This document shows positions 1-6,405 of a DNA stretch of 7,885 nucleotides, piece after piece. Numbering within the stretch: the stretch's first letter is position 1; the number at the start of each line of letters is the position of its first letter. A program made the position numbers and the translations under genes. This DNA is from Rhizorhabdus sp. (GTDB taxonomy: Bacteria > Pseudomonadota > Alphaproteobacteria > Sphingomonadales > Sphingomonadaceae): assembly GCA_004297635.1 (NCBI GenBank), contig SCUQ01000200.1, positions 1 through 7,885 of the forward strand, given 5' to 3'. The notes beneath the pieces are model-generated. The model was not told where the DNA came from, searched no databases, and saw only the letters and a list, made by a program, of their open reading frames with translations.

Positions 1-580
1 GCACGAAGGCTTCCGCCGGATAATCGAGCAGCAGCTGCGCGGGGGCGGACCAGATCGCCGCCGCCATCGGCAGCAGGTGATCGTCGCGGAAAGCATCGCC
101 ATAGCGGCCCTGTTCGAGCATCTGGCCCAGGGTCATGTCGCCGAAGCCGCCAATCCCCGCCGCCGCCTCGCGATAGAAGCGGACGAGGTTGCGCAGCATC
201 GACCAGAAGCGCCGCGAAAACAGGTTCGAAGGCTGGGCGAAGAGCTGCCAGATGCGATCTCCGGCGGCATATTCGAGCTTCCCGTCGTCCAGCGACACCG
301 CGAAGCTCATATCGGTCACGCGGCAGGCGACGTCGAGATGCTCGAACATCGCGATCAGGTTCGGATAGGTGCGGTCATTATAGACGATGAAGCCGGTGTC
401 GACGCCCAGCGTCGATCCGTCGGCCATGTCGACATCGATCGTGCGGGTGTGCCCGCCGGGCCGGTTCTCCGCCTCGTATAGCACGACGTCATTCTGCTTC
501 GCTAGCAGCCAGGCCGCCGAAAGTCCGCTGATCCCGCTGCCGATCACGGCGATCCGCTGCCCCTTGCGGATATTCGTCAT
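1..580 (-). CDS. FAD-dependent oxidoreductase, COG2907/amine-oxidase type (partial, C-terminus beyond left edge)
   Basis: A flavoprotein likely to oxidise or dehydrogenate a lipid-linked substrate; the exact reaction is unknown. The 193 visible residues begin MTNIRKGQRIAVIGSGISGL. They show a Rossmann dinucleotide-binding motif GSGISG (residues 14-19), the following acidic position in LYEAENRPGGHT (35-45), and VDTGFIVYNDRTYPNL (60-75), which is typical of the COG2907 NAD/FAD proteins usually found beside cyclopropane-fatty-acid synthases. Segments FAQPSNLFSRRFWSML and HLLPMAAAIWS also fit that family, whose members run to roughly 400-450 residues, so over half is missing. Start choice: ATG at 580-578, preceded by a GGGGAAG ribosome binding site (592-586). 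It diverges from the DUF1295/methyltransferase pair. Family call is firm; substrate is inference. Plant cyclopropane synthases carry a related FAD oxidase domain fused to the methyltransferase, which supports a joint role. Confidence 0.9.
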   Translation of the reverse strand, partial: MTNIRKGQRIAVIGSGISGLSAAWLLAKQNDVVLYEAENRPGGHTRTIDVDMADGSTLGVDTGFIVYNDRTYPNLIAMFEHLDVACRVTDMSFAVSLDDGKLEYAAGDRIWQLFAQPSNLFSRRFWSMLRNLVRFYREAAAGIGGFGDMTLGQMLEQGRYGDAFRDDHLLPMAAAIWSAPAQLLLDYPAEAFV

Positions 581-742
581 GTCCACTTCCCCGTCATAGC
601 ATCGCCCTCATCAGCCTCGGCCGAAGATACGGCGGCCGGGGCCTGCGGGTTGCGCGCCGTGCCCTGTCCCTCCTGCTAAGGCCCATGCCCGAAAGCGCAA
701 TGTGGAATCTCGCGGCCTACGATGATCGACATGTTGCAACGG

Positions 743-781
743 CTTGGCCTCGGCAGCCGTATAAGGCTAGGACAGGCCAAG
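743..781. promoter_or_regulatory. Inverted repeat around a TATAAG element upstream of the DUF1295 gene
   Basis: CTTGGCCT (743-750) and AGGCCAAG (774-781) are perfect 8-bp inverted copies separated by 23 bp. Between them lie AGCC (755-758) and GGCT (765-768), able to form an inner 4-bp stem, and TATAAG (760-765), which resembles a -10 box. TTGCAA at 734-739 could be a -35 box, but the 20-bp spacer is too long for a standard sigma-70 promoter. The repeat ends 15 bp before the preferred start at 797. It could be an operator for the divergent genes or a leader hairpin. The repeat is seen directly; its function is inference. Confidence 0.35.
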
Positions 782-796
782 GGACACAGGGGGCTT

Positions 797-1615
797 ATGA
801 CCGCGATCAACAGCATCATCGTCGCATCGATCGTCCTGTCGGCGATGATGATGGCCGCCTGGGCGGTGCAGATCCCGACCAGGCAATCGGGCTGGGCAGA
901 CTGCTTCTGGTCCTTCGCGATCGGGATCGGCGGGTTGATCGTCACGCTCTTCACCCTGGGCGAAGGCCCGGACGAGCGGCGCTGGCTGGTCGCGGCGATG
1001 GTGGGCTTCTGGTCGATGCGGCTGGGCTTCCACATCCTCGCACGCACGGCGGGCGCCACCTATGAGGATCCTCGCTACGCCGATCTCCGCCGCGAATGGG
1101 GCAAGCGCTTCCAGCCCCGGCTGTTCCTTTTCCTGCAGATCCAGGCGCTGTGCGGGGTCGGCCTTGTCGTCACCGTCTATGCCGCCGCGCACCGCCCCGG
1201 CCCCGCCTTCGCGATCACCGACTTGATCGGGCTGGCGCTGCTGCTCGCCTCCGTGGCGGGCGAAGGCATCGCCGACCGGCAGTTGCGCGCCTTCGCCGCC
1301 GACAGGTCCAATCATGGCAAGGTCTGCGACACCGGCCTGTGGGCATGGTCGCGCCATCCGAACTATTTCTTCGAATGGCTCGGCTGGGTCGCCTATCCGA
1401 TCATCGCCATCTCCCCCCTCGATGGCCTTGGCGCCGGCGGCTGGTGGCAGGGCTGGCTTTCGCTGATCGGGCCACTGCTGATGTACTGGCTGCTCGTCCA
1501 TGTCTCCGGCATCCCGCCGCTCGAAGCGCATATGCTCAAAAGCCGGGGCGATGCCTTCAAGGCCTATATGGCGCGCACCAGCGCCTTCTTTCCACTGCCG
1601 CCGCGCAAAAACTGA
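797..1615 (+). CDS. DUF1295 family integral membrane protein (steroid 5-alpha-reductase-like)
   Basis: A 272-residue inner-membrane protein of the DUF1295 family (PF06966), related to the C-terminal domain of steroid 5-alpha-reductases and to isoprenylcysteine methyltransferases. That fold binds a nicotinamide or SAM cofactor near the membrane; the substrate of DUF1295 is not known. Hydrophobic segments lie at about 6-25, 38-54, 65-81, 108-130, 138-155, 193-206 and 217-238. Family landmarks are RLGFHILART (75-84), EDPRYADLRREWG (90-102) and the signature GLWAWSRHPNYFFEW (180-194), with a C-terminal GIPPLEAHMLKSRG (238-251). An in-frame ATG at 722 would add 25 residues, but they are polar and have no ribosome binding site. 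ATG 797 follows a purine-rich AGGGGG (788-793) and gives the normal N-terminus. The stop lies 12 bp before the methyltransferase start, so the two are probably cotranscribed. A reductase role on unsaturated acyl chains is inference. Confidence 0.9.
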   Translation: MTAINSIIVASIVLSAMMMAAWAVQIPTRQSGWADCFWSFAIGIGGLIVTLFTLGEGPDERRWLVAAMVGFWSMRLGFHILARTAGATYEDPRYADLRREWGKRFQPRLFLFLQIQALCGVGLVVTVYAAAHRPGPAFAITDLIGLALLLASVAGEGIADRQLRAFAADRSNHGKVCDTGLWAWSRHPNYFFEWLGWVAYPIIAISPLDGLGAGGWWQGWLSLIGPLLMYWLLVHVSGIPPLEAHMLKSRGDAFKAYMARTSAFFPLPPRKN

Positions 1616-1627
1616 CGGATCACCTCC

Positions 1628-2653
1628 ATGGATATCATCGCCGCCGCCACCGCAGCCGTCGAACGGCTGCCGCTTCCCGACGCCGTCACGCTCGCCGGGG
1701 TCGAATTCCTCGTCGGACGGACGGGCCGCAAGCTGGCGCGCGAACCCGACAATACGGAGGCCTTCGCCCGGACGATGAAGGACTTCCCCATCGCGGTGCA
1801 CACCGACGAGGCCAATGCCCAGCATTATGAAGTGCCGGCGTCCTTTTTCGATCTCTGCCTCGGCCCGCGCCGCAAATATAGCTGCTGCTATTATGCGGGG
1901 CCGGACACGACGATCGCCGAGGCCGAGGAGGCCGCGCTCGCCCAGACCGCCGACCATGCGAAGCTGGCGGACGGGCAGGAGATATTGGAGCTGGGCTGCG
2001 GCTGGGGTTCGCTCAGCCTCTACATGGCCGCGCGCTATCCGAACGCGCGCATCACCGCCGTCTCCAATTCGCATGGTCAGCGCCAGCATATCGAGAAGCT
2101 CGCCGCCGCACAGGGCTCGACCAATCTGAAGGTCATCACCTGCGACATGAACGACTTCCAGGCCGATGCGCGGTTCGACCGTGTCGTCTCGGTCGAGATG
2201 TTCGAGCATATGTCGAACTGGGAGGCGCTGCTGACCAAGGTGAAGGGCTGGCTGAAGCCCGACGGCTATCTGTTCATCCACATCTTCACCCATGACAAGG
2301 CCAGCTACCGGTTCGATCATGCCGACAAGGCGGACTGGATCGCGCAGCATTTCTTCACCGGCGGGATCATGCCCAGCCACAGCCTGCTCCGCCATTTCCC
2401 CGAACTCTTCACCGTCGAGGAGGAATGGCGCTGGAACGGCCAGCATTATGCCCGCACCGCCTTCGATTGGCTGGCGCGATTCGACGCTAACCAGCCCGCC
2501 ATCGCCGACATCTTCCGCGAGACCTACGGCAAGGACGCGAAGCTGTGGGAACGCCGCTGGCGGCTCTTCTTCCTCGCGACCGCCGGGCTGTTCGGCCACA
2601 AGGACGGCGTCCCCTGGGCGGTCAGCCACTACCGGCTGAAGCCTGCCGCCTGA
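1628..2653 (+). CDS. SAM-dependent methyltransferase, cyclopropane-fatty-acid-synthase family, CNMT-like branch
   Basis: A 341-residue class I methyltransferase in the Cfa/mycolic-acid cyclopropane synthase superfamily (PF02353). SAM-binding motif I is LELGCGWGSLSLYMA (120-134). YSCCYY (84-89) places C86 at the position of the conserved Cfa active-site cysteine. VSVEMFEHMSN (187-197) supplies E190, E193 and H194, matching as I recall the catalytic E/E/H of plant coclaurine-type N-methyltransferases. H218 in FIHIF corresponds to the Cfa histidine, but F220 stands where cyclopropane synthases have the bicarbonate-site isoleucine, and RRWRLFFLATAGLFG (309-323) differs from their tyrosine-bearing helix. 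FFTGGIMPS (242-250) and NGQHYARTAFDWL (270-282) are shared with the plant-like branch. Length fits the short form of the family. Neighbours (DUF1295, FAD oxidoreductase) point to a lipid substrate; plain C-methylation, cyclopropanation or an N-substrate all remain possible. Start ATG 1628 has only a weak GGA upstream. Confidence 0.92.
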   Translation: MDIIAAATAAVERLPLPDAVTLAGVEFLVGRTGRKLAREPDNTEAFARTMKDFPIAVHTDEANAQHYEVPASFFDLCLGPRRKYSCCYYAGPDTTIAEAEEAALAQTADHAKLADGQEILELGCGWGSLSLYMAARYPNARITAVSNSHGQRQHIEKLAAAQGSTNLKVITCDMNDFQADARFDRVVSVEMFEHMSNWEALLTKVKGWLKPDGYLFIHIFTHDKASYRFDHADKADWIAQHFFTGGIMPSHSLLRHFPELFTVEEEWRWNGQHYARTAFDWLARFDANQPAIADIFRETYGKDAKLWERRWRLFFLATAGLFGHKDGVPWAVSHYRLKPAA

Positions 2654-2660
2654 TCCCGCC

Positions 2661-4475
2661 TCAGCCGGCCATCGCCCGCGCGGCGAGGCCGGCGCAGTCC
2701 TGATCGGCGGCCACCGGCTCGGCCTTGCCGTCAAGCGCCCGGCCGACGCTCTTGAGCAATGCGCCGACGACGCCATCGCCCTCGGACAGGCCGACCTCGG
2801 GTGCCTTGATCGTGCCGCCCACCCGGATCGTACCCGCGATGCGCAATGTGTCGCCGCGTTTAGGCGTGCCCTGCACGCTCAGTGCAAGCCGTTCGTCGGC
2901 CAGGTACAGCCGACCTTCGGCGCGCGTCACCGCGCGGGAACTGTCGAGCATGATCGGGTTGGCCGTCGCGATCCCGTCTCTGGCGTCGAGGCGCACGACG
3001 ATGCAGCGCAGCCGGGCCTGCGCCTTGTCGCTCTTGAAGATGCCGCCCAGTTCCTGGCCCATCAGGGTCGCCGCCTTGTCCGGCAGCACGCCGTCTCGCG
3101 CAACCAGGGCGATCCGGCCGGTCGACCGGCCGACCGCAGACCGTATCGTCTTTCCCGGTCCTTCGAGCTTCAGCCGCCCGGACAGCGGGGCATCGAACCC
3201 CATAGCCGGCGCGAAATCGGCCAGCCGCGCGCCGCGCAGGCGCAGATCGGCTTGGAGGACGGGGCCACCGCGACGCTGATCGATCGTCAGCCGCCCGGCG
3301 AGCGCGCCGTGGGTAAGACCGATCCGGAGATCGGGAAGGTCGAGCAGACTCCGTTCGATCGTCAGCGTGCCGTCGAGCGTGCGCAGCGGCGACGGGCCGG
3401 GCCACAGCAGTTCATCGACCTTGAAGGCCAGCCTGCCGTCCGTCCGGGCGACGTTGTCGAGGTCGATCGCCGTGTCGGGGAATAGCCGCTTGCCGAACCG
3501 GGCGCGCTTCGCGGCGGCTGTCGCGCGGCCCCGCGCATCGGCAAGATCGTCGAAGTCGAAGCGCCGCGCCGCTATGCTGGCATCGATCCGATGACGCCCG
3601 TCGCGCTTGCGGATCGTCGCCCTGCCCCGAATATCGGAACGGCCGATCGTCCCGGCCAGCGACCGGACCGCCCAGTCGGGCCGGTCGCGCCGGACCGTCG
3701 CGGTCAACCGCACCGGCTGGGTCGCGGGCAGGCCGGCTTCGACGATCGTGTCGATATAGGTCAGGTTGTCGGCGCGCGCGGCGATCCGCGCGTCCAGCCG
3801 GCTCAGGTCGAGCGGCGCGTCCATCGTGCCCGCCGCGTGGAAATCGATCGCCCGGCCGCTCAGCCGCGCATCGAATGGCCAGCGGCCCGGCCGCATCGGC
3901 CCGCCCTGCGCCGTGATGTGTACGGCAGCATCGCGCACGAGGCCCTGGCCCGTCAGCCGCAGCCCCGCCCCGTCGATCGCGGCACGGACATCGAGGCTGC
4001 GGTCCCGCTTGAAATCGCGGTAGCGGATATGCGCGTCGCGCAGGCCCGCGATCATCGGCGGCGGCGCTCCGCCCGCGCCCCCGGATCGGCCACGCCAATT
4101 TTCCCGCCCGGCCCTGGACCGCAGCAGATCGGCCTCGACGCCATCGATCGTCACGGCGCGCGGCCTGACCTTGCCGATCAGCAGCGGCAGCACCGGCACC
4201 TCCACCTCCAGCCGGTCGATCCGCAGCATATCGCCGCGCCCCGCCCAACTGGGCTGGGCGACGACGATGCCGGCGATCCGTACGCGCGGCGCGAAGGAGA
4301 AGCGGTCGAGTCGATCCAGCGACGCGATCGTCACCCGGCTACCAAAGCCGGCGCTCATCCGGTCTTCGAGCATCGTCCGGAACGGGCTCACCGGCGCGGC
4401 CGCTAGCAGCAGCGGCACGACGAGCGCCGCGCCCGCCGCGCCGACAGCTATCATGCGAAGACGCCTGGCGGCCAT
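2661..4475 (-). CDS. AsmA family protein
   Basis: A 604-residue envelope protein of the AsmA family (PF05170), in the wider group with YhdP, TamB and other bridge-like proteins implicated in lipid traffic and outer-membrane homeostasis. One N-terminal membrane anchor spans about residues 9-28, after MAARRLR, leaving the rest in the periplasm. The family N-terminus is clear: VRIAGIVVAQPSWAGRGDML (65-84), then a PVLPLLIGKVRPRAVTIDGVE segment (94-114) and RAGRENW. The long middle is the expected run of short amphipathic beta strands. The C-terminus, with DTLRIAGTIRVGGTIKAPEVG and a final DCAGLAARA, also matches. The size is typical of the smaller AsmA-like proteins. Start ATG 4475-4473 lacks a strong ribosome binding site; M8 is an alternative but would trim the anchor. 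It converges on the methyltransferase and diverges from the RNB ribonuclease. A candidate EcfG-type promoter lies 80-105 bp upstream. Confidence 0.9.
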   Translation of the reverse strand: MAARRLRMIAVGAAGAALVVPLLLAAAPVSPFRTMLEDRMSAGFGSRVTIASLDRLDRFSFAPRVRIAGIVVAQPSWAGRGDMLRIDRLEVEVPVLPLLIGKVRPRAVTIDGVEADLLRSRAGRENWRGRSGGAGGAPPPMIAGLRDAHIRYRDFKRDRSLDVRAAIDGAGLRLTGQGLVRDAAVHITAQGGPMRPGRWPFDARLSGRAIDFHAAGTMDAPLDLSRLDARIAARADNLTYIDTIVEAGLPATQPVRLTATVRRDRPDWAVRSLAGTIGRSDIRGRATIRKRDGRHRIDASIAARRFDFDDLADARGRATAAAKRARFGKRLFPDTAIDLDNVARTDGRLAFKVDELLWPGPSPLRTLDGTLTIERSLLDLPDLRIGLTHGALAGRLTIDQRRGGPVLQADLRLRGARLADFAPAMGFDAPLSGRLKLEGPGKTIRSAVGRSTGRIALVARDGVLPDKAATLMGQELGGIFKSDKAQARLRCIVVRLDARDGIATANPIMLDSSRAVTRAEGRLYLADERLALSVQGTPKRGDTLRIAGTIRVGGTIKAPEVGLSEGDGVVGALLKSVGRALDGKAEPVAADQDCAGLAARAMAG

Positions 4476-4517
4476 GTTCAGGATCGGACGCCGAAGGGCC
4501 GGGGCTGGGCTATGTCG

Positions 4518-4552
4518 GCGGTGATGGGGTTCTGGCCTCTATCCATCGCCGC
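4518..4552. repeat. Imperfect inverted repeat (10-bp hairpin) between asmA-like and RNB genes
   Basis: GCGGTGATGG (4518-4527) and CCATCGCCGC (4543-4552) can pair over 10 positions with a 15-nt loop. In a rightward RNA the only non-Watson-Crick pair is a U-G wobble; in a leftward RNA it is a C-A mismatch. It sits just downstream of the leftward candidate promoter, around its expected transcription start. No run of T follows, so it is not a standard terminator. It may be an operator or a leader structure; function is inference. Confidence 0.3.
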
Positions 4553-4554
4553 AA

Positions 4555-4579
4555 AACCGGCCGACCCAAAACTTGTTCC
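4555..4579 (-). promoter_or_regulatory. Candidate EcfG-type (general stress) promoter driving the AsmA-family gene
   Basis: Read leftward, GGAAC (4579-4575) is followed after exactly 16 bp by GGTT (4558-4555). The consensus for alphaproteobacterial EcfG promoters is GGAAC, 16-17 bp, then (C/G)GTT. It lies in the intergenic gap and points at the AsmA-family gene, with a predicted leader of about 70 nt. The match is seen directly; use in the cell is inference. Confidence 0.4.
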
Positions 4580-4648
4580 ACGCCCGGATCGAGTTCCTTT
4601 TGGCACGGGGGCTTTTCGGATCGTCGCGCGCCGTTGTAAGTCCGTCCG

Positions 4649-6034
4649 ATGAAGGTGATTGCCGATCCCCGCCATGCCCTGGCCAGGGGTCTGTCCGGCA
4701 TAAGGGCCGAGTTCGCTGTGCCCGAGGGCTTCCCGCCCGACGTGATCGCGGCAGCCGAGGCGGCGGCGCAGCGCGTGCCCGCCGATCATGTCGATCGGAG
4801 CGCCCGGCCCTTCGTCACGCTCGATCCGGCCAGCTCGACCGATCTCGACCAGGCCTTTGCGATCGAGGCGAGCGGTGGCGATCTTCTGCTCCATTATGCC
4901 ATCGCCGATGTCGCGTGGTTCGTCAGCGACGGCGATGCGATCGATGTCGAGGCATGGCGGCGTGGCGAGACGCTCTACCTGCCCGATGGCAAGGCCGGCC
5001 TCTATCCCCCGATCCTCAGCGAGAATGCCGCCAGCCTGCTTCCCTCCGGGCCGCGACCGGCGGTGGTGTTCACGGTCCGCGTCGATCCGGCGGGCGCGGT
5101 GCGGCTCGACGGCGTGGAGCGGGCGATCATCCGCAGCCGCGCCAAGCTGGCCTATGACAGCGTGACCGCCGATCAGCTGCCACCGGGATTCGACGATCTC
5201 GCCCGGCGCATCCAGGCGGCCGAGGCGGCGCGCGGCGCCGTGCGCGTCGATCCGCCCGAACAGGAGGTGGTGATGCTGCCCGATGGCGGCTTCGATCTCG
5301 CCTTCCGCCCGCGCCTGGCGTCCGAGGACGCCAATGCGGCGCTGTCGCTCGCCACCAACATGGCGGTCGCGGCCCTGCTGCAGGCCAATGGCACCGGCCT
5401 GTTCCGGGTCATGGCCGAGCCGGATGAGCGCGCCGTGGCGAAACTTCGCCTGGCCGCCGAGGCGCTGGGCATAAGCTGGCCTGCGGAGATGACGCTCGAA
5501 CAGCTCGAACGGCGGCTCGATTCCGCCGAACCGGCCCAGGCGCGGCTGATGCTGGCGATCCGCCGCGCGGGGCCGGGCGCGGCCTATGCCCCGTTTCGCG
5601 CGGGGATCATTCCCTGGCATGCCGCGATGGCGGCAACCTATGCCCACGCCACCGCGCCCTTGCGTCGCCTGGCCGATCGCTATGTCGTGCAGGCCGCCCT
5701 GGACGTCGCCAATGGCCGCCCGCCGTCCGCGACGGTCGAGCAGGCCTTCGCGAAGCTTCCAGCGGTGATGGCGCGATCGGGCACGCTGTCCGGCCGGATC
5801 GAGCGAGCGGTCGTCGATCTTGCCGAGGCCGTCCTGTTGTCGGGCGAGATCGGCGCGACATTTCCCGCTGTCGCGACCGAAGCCGATGACAAGGGCGCGA
5901 AGGTCCAGCTGTGCGCGCTCCCCGTGGTGGCGCGCGTCACCGGCACCGGTATCGAGCCGGGCGCCCGGCTCGATCTTCGCCTCGCGGCGGTGGACGTTCC
6001 CGGCCGGACGGTACGCTTCGAACGTGCCGGCTAG
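4649..6034 (+). CDS. RNB (RNase II catalytic) domain-containing ribonuclease, compact form
   Basis: A 461-residue cytoplasmic protein, predicted 3'-to-5' exoribonuclease, built around an RNB catalytic domain (about residues 50-345). Metal-binding motif TLDPASSTDLDQAF (57-70) gives D59, D65 and D67, which align with D201, D207 and D209 of E. coli RNase II. The fourth aspartate (D210 there) is Q68 here. HYAIADVAWFV (82-92), RRGETLYLPDG (104-114), PILSENAASLLP (121-132), NAALSLATNMAVAALL (229-244) and YAHATAPLRRLADRYV (331-346, with the conserved RNA-contacting arginine region) are all family landmarks. The protein is shorter than RNase II or RNase R (about 640-810 residues). The two N-terminal cold-shock domains are absent; the C-terminal 60 residues may form a small beta barrel replacing S1, but this is uncertain. 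DLDQA is, from memory, usual in actinobacterial and sphingomonad short RNB proteins. Start ATG 4649 has no clear ribosome binding site. The stop overlaps that of the convergent GFA gene. Confidence 0.9.
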   Translation: MKVIADPRHALARGLSGIRAEFAVPEGFPPDVIAAAEAAAQRVPADHVDRSARPFVTLDPASSTDLDQAFAIEASGGDLLLHYAIADVAWFVSDGDAIDVEAWRRGETLYLPDGKAGLYPPILSENAASLLPSGPRPAVVFTVRVDPAGAVRLDGVERAIIRSRAKLAYDSVTADQLPPGFDDLARRIQAAEAARGAVRVDPPEQEVVMLPDGGFDLAFRPRLASEDANAALSLATNMAVAALLQANGTGLFRVMAEPDERAVAKLRLAAEALGISWPAEMTLEQLERRLDSAEPAQARLMLAIRRAGPGAAYAPFRAGIIPWHAAMAATYAHATAPLRRLADRYVVQAALDVANGRPPSATVEQAFAKLPAVMARSGTLSGRIERAVVDLAEAVLLSGEIGATFPAVATEADDKGAKVQLCALPVVARVTGTGIEPGARLDLRLAAVDVPGRTVRFERAG

Positions 6035-6405
6035 CGCCCCGGCACAGTCTCGCCCCGTCCCCAGTCACGCCCCTCGAACGGCTTGATCGCCACGGCGAGA
6101 TCCTGCCAGCCGTCGATGCAGCGCAGCGAGATGCTGATCCCCTCGGGGTGCGATCGCGGGCGGTAGAAGCTCTTGATGCCGCATTGCGAGCAGAAGATGT
6201 GCCGCGCCCGCCCGGTGCCGAAGCGATAGGTGGTCGTGTCCCTCTGCCCCTCGATCAGACGGAAGCGCGTGTCCGGGATGATGAGGTGGAGATAGCCCGT
6301 CATCGAACAGATCGAGCAGTTGCAGTCCAGCACCTCGATCGGCTCGTCGTCGATCTCGGCCTCGAACCGCACCAGCCCGCAATGGCAGCCGCCCTCTATC
6401 TTCAC
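6031..6405 (-). CDS. GFA/CENP-V family zinc-binding protein
   Basis: A 124-residue cytoplasmic protein of the GFA family (PF04828, glutathione-dependent formaldehyde-activating enzyme/CENP-V type). The zinc ligands follow the family pattern: CHC (C7, C9), DCNCSIC (C28, C30, C33) and FCSQCG (C72, C75), with a further C96 in the usual SLRC position. GGCHCGLVRFE at the N-terminus and the central YRFGTGRARHIFCSQCG are diagnostic. The length is normal for a complete single-domain member. Many relatives are labelled glutathione-dependent enzymes, but catalysis has been shown for few, so no substrate is claimed. The start is GTG (6405-6403), whose last two bases together with the next A make the TGA stop of the DUF2177 gene, indicating translational coupling. 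AAGGCGG at the end of that gene can serve as ribosome binding site. The TAG stop is embedded in CTAG shared with the RNB gene. Confidence 0.92.
   Translation of the reverse strand: MKIEGGCHCGLVRFEAEIDDEPIEVLDCNCSICSMTGYLHLIIPDTRFRLIEGQRDTTTYRFGTGRARHIFCSQCGIKSFYRPRSHPEGISISLRCIDGWQDLAVAIKPFEGRDWGRGETVPGR

Noticed and set aside
734..765. TTGCAA and TATAAG as a standard sigma-70 promoter
   Set aside because: The spacer is 20 bp, outside the usual 16-18, so it is mentioned only within the inverted-repeat entry.
722..796. Longer start for the DUF1295 protein at ATG 722
   Set aside because: The 25 extra residues are not membrane-like, have no ribosome binding site, and overlap the inverted repeat and promoter-like elements.
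2664..2693. GCCGGCC/GGCCGGC stem as a bidirectional terminator
   Set aside because: It lies inside the AsmA coding end, has a 16-nt loop, and no T-run follows on either side.
767..2776. A 669-codon open frame on the minus strand opposite the DUF1295 and methyltransferase genes
   Set aside because: Its protein is low-complexity, rich in R, G, A, E and D, with no recognisable domain. The plus strand carries two clear family proteins. Long antisense frames are common in GC-rich codon-biased DNA.
2937..2960. Second EcfG-like motif (GGAAC-N15-GGTT) in the AsmA-family gene
   Set aside because: The spacer is 15 bp, and it lies inside a coding region, antisense to the gene.
3591..4406. A 271-codon plus-strand open frame opposite the AsmA-family gene
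   Set aside because: Compositionally a shadow (R, P, A, D rich), with no ribosome binding site and no domain.
4478..5647. A 389-codon minus-strand open frame opposite the RNB gene
   Set aside because: Arg/Gly/His-rich sequence with no motif; it is the mirror of RNB codons.
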